Program-made: the position numbers and the translations under genes
The notes under the pieces: model-generated
Database searches by the model: none
What the model was told of the DNA's origin: nothing
What the model saw: the letters and a program-made list of their open reading frames with translations, nothing else
NCBI RefSeq assembly: GCF_024868665.1
Contig: NC_079892.1
Coordinates: 597,346 to 661,345, forward strand
Source of the DNA: Triplophysa rosa
Taxonomy: Eukaryota; Chordata; Actinopteri; Cypriniformes; Nemacheilidae
Direction: 5' to 3'
Length of the DNA stretch: 64,000 bases
Shown: piece by piece, positions 60,581 through 64,000 of the stretch
Numbering within the stretch: the first letter of the stretch is position 1
Layout: the number at the start of each line of letters is the position of its first letter

Positions 60581-60677
60581 AGGAGAAACACAGCGTTATG
60601 GAGAAGCTTTTTGACAAGTTCACACGCTCTTTTTGTGAAGCTGTTCCTGATACGCTGACGTCTGTGGATGTGTTACG
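32786..60677 (+). CDS. zfc3h1: zfc3h1, zinc finger C3H1-domain protein, 27 exons, 3' end outside window
   Basis: Nuclear scaffold that in vertebrates links the MTR4 helicase to PABPN1 in the PAXT connection, feeding polyadenylated nuclear RNAs to the exosome. Coding exons: 32786-33182, 36908-37312, 37395-37474, 50727-50994, 51566-51762, 52690-52810, 54788-54849, 54933-55118, 55248-55409, 55499-55636, 55729-55799, 55945-56043, 56527-56701, 56840-56956, 57030-57578, 57656-57765, 58147-58278, 58347-58468, 58540-58641, 58723-58848, 58954-59131, 59218-59404, 59490-59678, 59754-59991, 60079-60184, 60267-60465, 60583-60677. All introns are GT-AG and every junction keeps phase, giving 1,603 codons plus 2 bases. 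The human protein is about 1,990 residues, so roughly 20% is missing to the right. The order of motifs matches the mammalian protein throughout. No frameshift or internal stop was found. Confidence 0.93.
33386..33794. mobile_element. Angel-like MITE in zfc3h1 intron 1
   Basis: The ends are TTAAAGAGACAGTTCGTCC and GGGTGAACTGTTTCTTTAA, inverted copies of each other and of the element at 4896-6889. Confidence 0.7.
33834..36732. mobile_element. Probable old TIR element spanning most of zfc3h1 intron 1
   Basis: The left GGCTCTAGACTC and right GCAGCCTAGAGCC ends are imperfect inverted repeats. A related end (TAGTCTAGAGCCCTG) lies near 43850. A younger hAT sits inside at 34026-35001. An ORF at 36124-36588 has no recognised domain. 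No TSD was found. Confidence 0.4.
34026..35001 (+). mobile_element. hAT-like element in intron 1, 8-bp TSD
   Basis: It begins TAGGGCTGGGCGATATGGC and ends ATCGGCACAGCCCTA, flanked by a perfect 8-bp TSD GTACCTAT (34018-34025 and 35002-35009). Length 976 bp with no transposase. An inverted copy occupies 62828-63762, and a diverged relative lies inside 41598-42120. Confidence 0.88.
36908..37474 (+). CDS. zfc3h1: zfc3h1 exons 2 and 3, first coiled-coil motif
   Basis: Exon 2 (36908-37312) encodes ESFEDLLMKYKQIQLELECI and FQAFNLRPLRQKLLTPG, both strongly conserved blocks. Exon 3 (37395-37474) encodes an acidic, Ser-rich linker, VKDEEDSESDLN. The intron between them is only 82 bp. The following intron 3 is 13.3 kb because of transposon insertions. 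Confidence 0.9.
38658..39546 (-). pseudogene. THAP exon of copy 2, split by a MITE
   Basis: On minus the ATG at 39546 opens MTKRCAYGLC with Cys5-x4-Cys10 and Trp42. The frame runs to SQLHV, where the MITE interrupts it. Beyond the MITE it resumes with RINKNTYVCSK and the donor GTAAGAGC at 38657. Identity with copy 1 is high over the THAP part. The terminal His is absent, as in copy 1. Confidence 0.6.
38702..39384. mobile_element. Long-hairpin (foldback) MITE inside THAP copy 2
   Basis: The arms of about 205-215 bp are inverted repeats over nearly their whole length. The ends are GTGGGACATTTTAAAACGC and GCGTTTTAGAATGTCCCAC. Shared internal blocks include TTTAGGTACGTTAAGC, GATAATCACTTTATCCGCGG and ATGGACTTCTATGG. 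Comparison with copy 1 gives the exact empty site, with about 4-5 duplicated bases (now diverged). No ORF. Confidence 0.8.
40581..42373. mobile_element. Nested hAT-like element with 8-bp TSD
   Basis: The left end TAGGGTGCAGG is degenerate; the right end GTATCGTTACACCCCTA is typical. The perfect 8-bp TSD GCTGTCAC (40573-40580 and 42374-42381) lies inside an older hAT terminus. It contains a 5S-derived SINE, a further hAT-like end TAGGGCTGAAACGATTCC at 40856, and sequence related to 34026-35001 near 41598-42120. Confidence 0.75.
40631..40855 (+). mobile_element. Truncated 5S-rRNA-derived SINE
   Basis: GGAGCTAAGCAGGGCTGAGC and CCTGGATGGGAGACC are the internal 5S promoter (A and C box) region. 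They are followed by the non-5S body with GGTTGCTGCTGGAAG and AAAAGCACCGTCCTTCGGAT that I know from zebrafish SINE3. It stops abruptly at 40855 where a hAT-like terminus begins. It is not a functional 5S gene because the 5S 5' and 3' stems are missing. Confidence 0.8.
42945..43660 (-). mobile_element. L2-type LINE 3' UTR, copy B
   Basis: Same tail (GAGTT)n and 3' UTR as copies A and D, with a shortened (CA)n tract. It is truncated at GCTGTGGTA (43660), before any ORF. No clear TSD. Confidence 0.8.
44735..45526. mobile_element. Possible hAT-like element
   Basis: The right end has repeated TGATTAATC motifs and closes CGATTGACAGCACTAG. A matching AATCGCGATTTTAAAC lies near 44740. The TSD was not verified. 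An LTR-like tail lies just downstream (45536-45685). Confidence 0.4.
45937..47033 (-). pseudogene. L2-type LINE reverse transcriptase fragment, copy C
   Basis: On minus it reads AAFDTIDHSTLLHRLENYIG, VPQGSVLGPLLFALYMLPLG and the catalytic box CYADDTQLYISS, so the RT palm is present. Compared with copy D, a 2-bp deletion near 46290 and a 2-bp insertion near 46085 break the frame. The 3' UTR and tail are absent, so this copy was cut at both ends. Confidence 0.88.
48756..49432. mobile_element. hAT MITE with perfect TIRs and TSD
   Basis: 677 bp. The 18-bp TIR TAGGGCTGTCACGATTAT at the left is matched exactly by ATAATCGTGACAGCCCTA at the right. The 8-bp TSD ATCACAGA lies at 48748-48755 and 49433-49440. 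The subterminal GCGATTA motif is repeated. No ORF. It is the best-preserved insertion in intron 3. Confidence 0.92.
50727..51762 (+). CDS. zfc3h1: zfc3h1 exons 4 and 5, charged coiled coil
   Basis: Exon 4 (50727-50994) encodes DDLSELQLRLLALQSASRKW, the most recognisable block. Exon 5 (51566-51762) encodes KQALRKQQ, a Glu/Lys/Arg-rich coiled coil, and IRDLSNQDEQYNRFMKLVG. The intron between them is almost entirely a minisatellite. Confidence 0.92.
51045..51538. repeat. 24-26 bp minisatellite in zfc3h1 intron 4
   Basis: About 20 units of GAGAGCGAGACACATGCACA plus CACGT, with variants (CATGAG, AGAGAGCG, AGTCAGAC). Most units contain CACGTG or CACATG. It makes up about 87% of the 571-bp intron and generates long false ORFs on both strands. 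Confidence 0.95.
52690..55118 (+). CDS. zfc3h1: zfc3h1 exons 6 to 8, proline-rich and acidic segment
   Basis: Exon 6 (52690-52810) encodes NLYQYDNYDEVAMETDSETN. Exon 7 (54788-54849) is 62 bases. Exon 8 (54933-55118) encodes a polyproline run, then EQPPKPPFADEEEEEEMLLR and ELLKSLANKRA. Intron 6 is filled by an L2 LINE inserted 8 bp after the donor. Confidence 0.92.
52819..54721 (-). mobile_element. L2-type LINE, copy D, in zfc3h1 intron 6
   Basis: 5'-truncated LINE antisense to zfc3h1. The minus ORF (54660-53758, 300 codons) contains CYADDTQLYISS and runs to the natural C-terminus with HWLPIKHRVNF. The (CA)n-rich 3' UTR and the (GAGTT)n tail follow. A 6-bp TSD ACAGTA flanks it (52813-52818 and 54722-54727). 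One base missing near 54690 relative to copy C shifts the frame at its upstream edge. It is intact enough to be one of the younger LINE copies here. Confidence 0.9.
55248..56956 (+). CDS. zfc3h1: zfc3h1 exons 9 to 14, linker and long coiled coil
   Basis: Exon 10 encodes VVVRLNASDDSDSDGE and VFGGLESMIKEARRT, and exon 11 SEKENNP. Exons 13 and 14 (56527-56701, 56840-56956) form a heptad-like coiled coil with EAKVMRLKEQLLASEKIANA and VQHRVTVKKN. Intron 12 (56044-56526) holds no recognised element. Confidence 0.9.
57030..58468 (+). CDS. zfc3h1: zfc3h1 exons 15 to 18, SLHDLTQDKL block and CCCH zinc finger
   Basis: Exon 15 (57030-57578, the largest) encodes HYAELIAQKKRLQQLE, PQPSLHDLTQDKLIL and RRRSFRESGSFTKPNL. 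Exon 16 encodes FRPYRSPLLLFKSY. Exons 17 and 18 encode RFSPYYRTKEKLSL and the single zinc finger with ligands spaced C-x7-C-x4-C-x3-H; the His is in exon 18 (first codons WQH). All four ligands are present. LFQDILSYSLPLIGCE follows. Confidence 0.93.
58540..60677 (+). CDS. zfc3h1: zfc3h1 exons 19 to 27, HAT/TPR-like helical repeats
   Basis: Exon 20 encodes PPFTTYKAQRRW and exon 21 DDKRYFDSETDDISNLE and VQLWIKLAFKYLNQ. From there the sequence has the paired-helix pattern of half-a-TPR repeats (EVWCHYLKLFSRRG, HRCLMWLSYIHLTEF, KAIDLWTRAL). Exon 27 ends in phase 2 at 60677. The next exon is not found before 64000, so the remaining repeats lie downstream. Confidence 0.9.
60522..60578. repeat. (GT)n microsatellite abutting the exon 27 acceptor
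   Basis: About 28 GT units ending at TACAG, the acceptor of exon 27 (starts 60583). The usual pyrimidine tract is replaced by the alternating repeat. Shorter (GT)n runs precede exons 21 and 22. Confidence 0.95.
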
Positions 60678-62827
60678 GTAACACACACACTCACACACAG
60701 TACACTAACAACCACATTTGGCTCTGTGAGGTGATCAAGCCGCAGTCTTCTCACACATTCTCTGTGGATCAATAATCGCAGTGACATGTTTACATGACAT
60801 GAGAACTCCTCTTTGCTCCCGTTTACATGGAAGTGTGATTAGTCTGATTATTTGCTATAATACACAGCACAAACGATGATCTCAGGTACAGTAGGTGTGT
60901 GTTACTGGCTATTGTTTTAATATATATGCATCAAATGCAAAACACCGTATTTTACAATGGACGTATTTTATTTAGTCAATGATCCGTCATCTGACCGCTT
61001 CACATCACACACGTGAGAAAACTACACACAGAAGTGACACTCTCAAAATTTGTTGCATGAATGCACAAAATCAGGTCCAGCTTCATTATTTTTGAAAAAG
61101 TTATCACTAAACGAAGAACATCCTTCGCTAGAGCTGATTAAAAATGATTTCATGAGAAAAGTTGCCTTCGCAGGAATAGATCAGTAGCAGATATCAACAC
61201 CTGCTTCAGGGTCTTTGTTGTACATTTGTGTTTTCTGAATCATGTGGATGTATGTGTTAGAATTATAACACACAGTGATTCATCTTTACTGTGTTTTCAT
61301 GAAAACGTGCTATATCAAAGTGAGAGAGTGTAATATATAGTATGAAAACATCAGAATGTGCTGTGAGTGTGAACTGAATCTCTGCTGTGTATGTTAGTTT
61401 GTTCTTTTATCGCTCATCTTCACCCAGAATCTGCGCCCGCAGAAAATTCTGTAGATTTTAGAGCACGTACACACACACAGCGTGAACGCATGACTAGGAT
61501 GTGCTGTTTGCTGTCACATTTTGAGTATGAACGGTTTGATATTTGAGACGTTTTAAAAGAAACTAACCGCAGAGGAGTTCAGAAAAGGTAATTTATCTGT
61601 CTTCAGACACAAAGGATCATTTCAAATCCGTTCCCAGCAAGAACGAGCGACAGGCGAATGCTCTTGTTAAATTTTATTTAAAGTTATCTTTACATTGTGT
61701 TGTGAACATGAGGAAAAGTGTCCTTAATTCTAGTACTCTTGAAAATAATGGTTTTTACTATGCATCGCAATGCCGATGTGAACTATTAGCTTACTAGATC
61801 GATGCATAAAAACAAATAATCCATTATTACGTCATATAGACGCCTTTACTGTTAGTAAACATTGTGACACGTTTTTGTGGGCGGAGCTTAGCTGGAGGCA
61901 GAACGATCCCACTGACCGCATTTCTAATGCTAGGTAGCACGTTTTGTTTGCTTGCTTTTTGACAATGACTAGAAAAAATCTGATTAAGTTTTAACATGTA
62001 AGGTCACTCACTGTCTAGGACCGCGATTGTTTTTGAAAAAGTTAACTTTAACGCCATGAACCTGGCTGACTTGTATGCGCTCACTCAATGGATCCAGGGA
62101 CGAACTGACAGGATTATCTCCAGTTAAGTGGCCTGACATCTACACCTACCAGACAGAGAAACCAAGCATGTATAGTAAAGATAACCTGAGAGCGTATACG
62201 TCTATAGATGTCTGCGTGTGCTAACAGTGGCAACCGTTAGCAAATGCATTTACTTGAACACAAACCTGACACATAACATTCTCACTGTTCCCTCTCCCTT
62301 TATACTAATGCACTTGTGACAAGTAAAGAAAAATGACAAACACTTTCCTTAATGTTTAGTTTCTGACCGATAGTTGCTAGTTGTATAACTAACAAAGTTA
62401 GCGAACATACCCTATGAGTACAAAAGCTGATGCTAACTTGCGTGAAAAATAACATTGTTCCCCAGTTTATGATTTAGGCATACGTGAGATATTTTTAGAC
62501 ACTTACCCAAATCATAATCCACATCAACAAAAGACAGTAGTTTTATAATCTTAAGTGTTAAGAAGTGAAACGCAGTTTAATGTTTAATGATCGTTTCTGT
62601 TCAGTCCGCTAGTTTTATTGTGTTTAACTACAGCTGTCGTCAGTGTTTTTGTTTGACAATGGCAGGGGAATGTGTTAAAATATCAAATTGGAGACTGTAT
62701 TCTGTGGATTGTGGCACTAAACAACACAAGATGATATTTTAAACTCCTTATGTAGCCAAATCTGTGCTGGTTTGTATTGGTCGCCTCCAGTTTTCCCTTT
62801 GTTTTGCCTCTAGCTAGTGCCGTGACG
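60678..62827 (+). other. zfc3h1: Start of zfc3h1 intron 27, no exon seen
   Basis: The donor GTAACA follows exon 27. I looked for the next conserved block of the protein and did not find it before 64000. Only AT-rich sequence and degenerate repeat ends are visible. Confidence 0.6.
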
Positions 62828-63762
62828 TAGGGCTGTGCCGATAAACGATATCATCGAATCGCGATAGAATGTATTTCAAAAACGATGACAAGCTATTGTC
62901 ATTTTGACTCGATATGGATTAATCTTACAGTCTAACAGAACGCAGAAATAAACGCAACAACAGTCAGTCAGCGTGCAGCTTTTATCATGCGCGTCAATGT
63001 ACAAAGTCCATTTCATACTGCACTTGGCAAAGAAAACTCAACATAAGGAGGAAAACATGACTGGAAGCGGAAACAAAGGTGAAACTAACCTCGAGTTGTC
63101 ATCACGCGGTTTATCAAGTGTTTAATTTTTTTTGCAATCGCCGGTTAAACAAAACAAACTTGAGGCACAATTGCAAGCGAGTTACTTCGAAACTCAAGCA
63201 CAAACGTTTTTATATCCATCGTTAACATATCTGCTAACATGAGCTGGTGCTTATGAAACAAACCAGCGCTGCCCTGTACAGATTAGAGATGTAATGAAGT
63301 GAGTTTGTGTGCACATTAAAATATTGAACCTTGTATGTAAGATGCTTGCATGATTAAAGAAATGTACTACAAATCCCACTACTCGAGCAAGACGTTATTG
63401 CAGCGTTATGTATGTGCGCAGGTGCTGAGCCAATAGCGTTCGAATGTACACAGTAACAGAGCCCTTTCATTGGTTGAATGTACTGAATGAACACTCCCTT
63501 TACTTAACGAGTCAATTGAGTCAAAATGAGACTGAATGAACTGGTACATGTTGTTTATGGCCTAATATCCTCTGTGTTGCAACAGTGCATTAATTTAATT
63601 GAATTTTAACTGGTTAAAGGTTAACTTTTGTTAATAAACTGTATTTAAAATAGATTCTTTTAAATAGTTTTTTTATTAAATCTATATCGAAATACATATC
63701 GTTATCGATCAATATAGAAAAAAACTATTGAGTTTACTTTTTTGCCATATCGCCCAGCCCTA
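62828..63762 (-). mobile_element. hAT-like element, inverted copy in intron 27
   Basis: Reverse-orientation copy of 34026-35001, starting TAGGGCTGTGCCGATAAACG and ending CATATCGCCCAGCCCTA. The expected 8-bp TSD is not adjacent on the right. CGTGACGT occurs immediately left (62821-62828) and about 15 bp right of the end (near 63779), so a small insertion may have displaced it. Confidence 0.85.
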
Positions 63763-64000
63763 CCTACCTACGTAAGCGTGACGTCGGCGAGAAAGGGGTC
63801 TATGTGCCAGTGGTTATCACATGCACACACAATTGAGCTTTGGCGTATGTATTACATGATATTGCAACAGCGTGTTATTTATACGCAATTGATGAGAATA
63901 GGTTACTCTTTCTCTCTGCCTCGTTCATATGAGTGTGCGTGTAAATAAAGCGCATTTTCATGTATTTTTAAAGTTGTTTAAGATGATCGACATGTTAAAG

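Noticed and set aside
1..64000. CRISPR arrays
   Set aside because: All regularly repeated units are contiguous tandem repeats without unique spacers, and the genome is eukaryotic.

Overview
The window is teleost fish DNA, most probably from a cyprinid (carp, goldfish or zebrafish relatives). It has spliced genes with short GT-AG introns and very dense transposons of the kinds found in cyprinid genomes: DIRS tyrosine-recombinase retrotransposons, L2 LINEs with (CA)n-rich 3' UTRs, Tc1-like elements with IR/DR ends, hAT MITEs with 8-bp target-site duplications (TSDs), Angel-like palindromic MITEs and a 5S-rRNA-derived SINE. The species call rests on repeat families recognised from memory.

The only clearly recognisable host gene is zfc3h1 on the + strand (ATG at 32786). 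I could join 27 coding exons in consistent phase from 32786 to 60677 (4,811 coding bases, about 1,603 codons). The last roughly one fifth of the protein lies beyond the right edge. The product is the large nuclear CCCH zinc-finger protein of the PAXT RNA-decay connection. Its exons hold the acidic SPKE-type N-terminus, coiled coils, a proline/acidic stretch, one CCCH finger and the start of a HAT/TPR-like helical-repeat domain. Three TCTCGCGA motifs lie 150-285 bp upstream of the ATG.

Left of zfc3h1 the layout is: a tandem duplication (1-217); a possible minus-strand spliced transcript of unknown identity (2123-2277 plus a CpG-rich first exon near 2805-2965); a solo LTR (4173-4807); an Angel-like MITE split by an L2 LINE and a second MITE (4896-6889); a TIR element (7724-9344) carrying a nested THAP-exon transposon (7828-8807); a dead Tc1 element (9430-10989); then three DIRS elements packed into 16.4 kb (13598-29976), the last interrupted by a solo LTR; and a 1-kb hAT element (30354-31363).

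Inside zfc3h1 the introns have collected further elements. Intron 1 has an Angel-like MITE and a hAT nested in a larger TIR element. The 13.3-kb intron 3 has a second THAP element with a long-hairpin MITE inside it, nested hATs with the 5S SINE, two L2 pieces and a very clean hAT MITE. Intron 4 is mostly minisatellite. A tiny intron 6 was expanded by an L2 that landed 8 bp from the splice donor. The last, open-ended intron carries an inverted copy of the intron-1 hAT.

No rRNA gene, tRNA gene, CRISPR array or prokaryotic operon is visible. The transposon coding regions all appear disabled by frameshifts, stops or truncation, although the RT catalytic Asp pair survives in all three DIRS elements.
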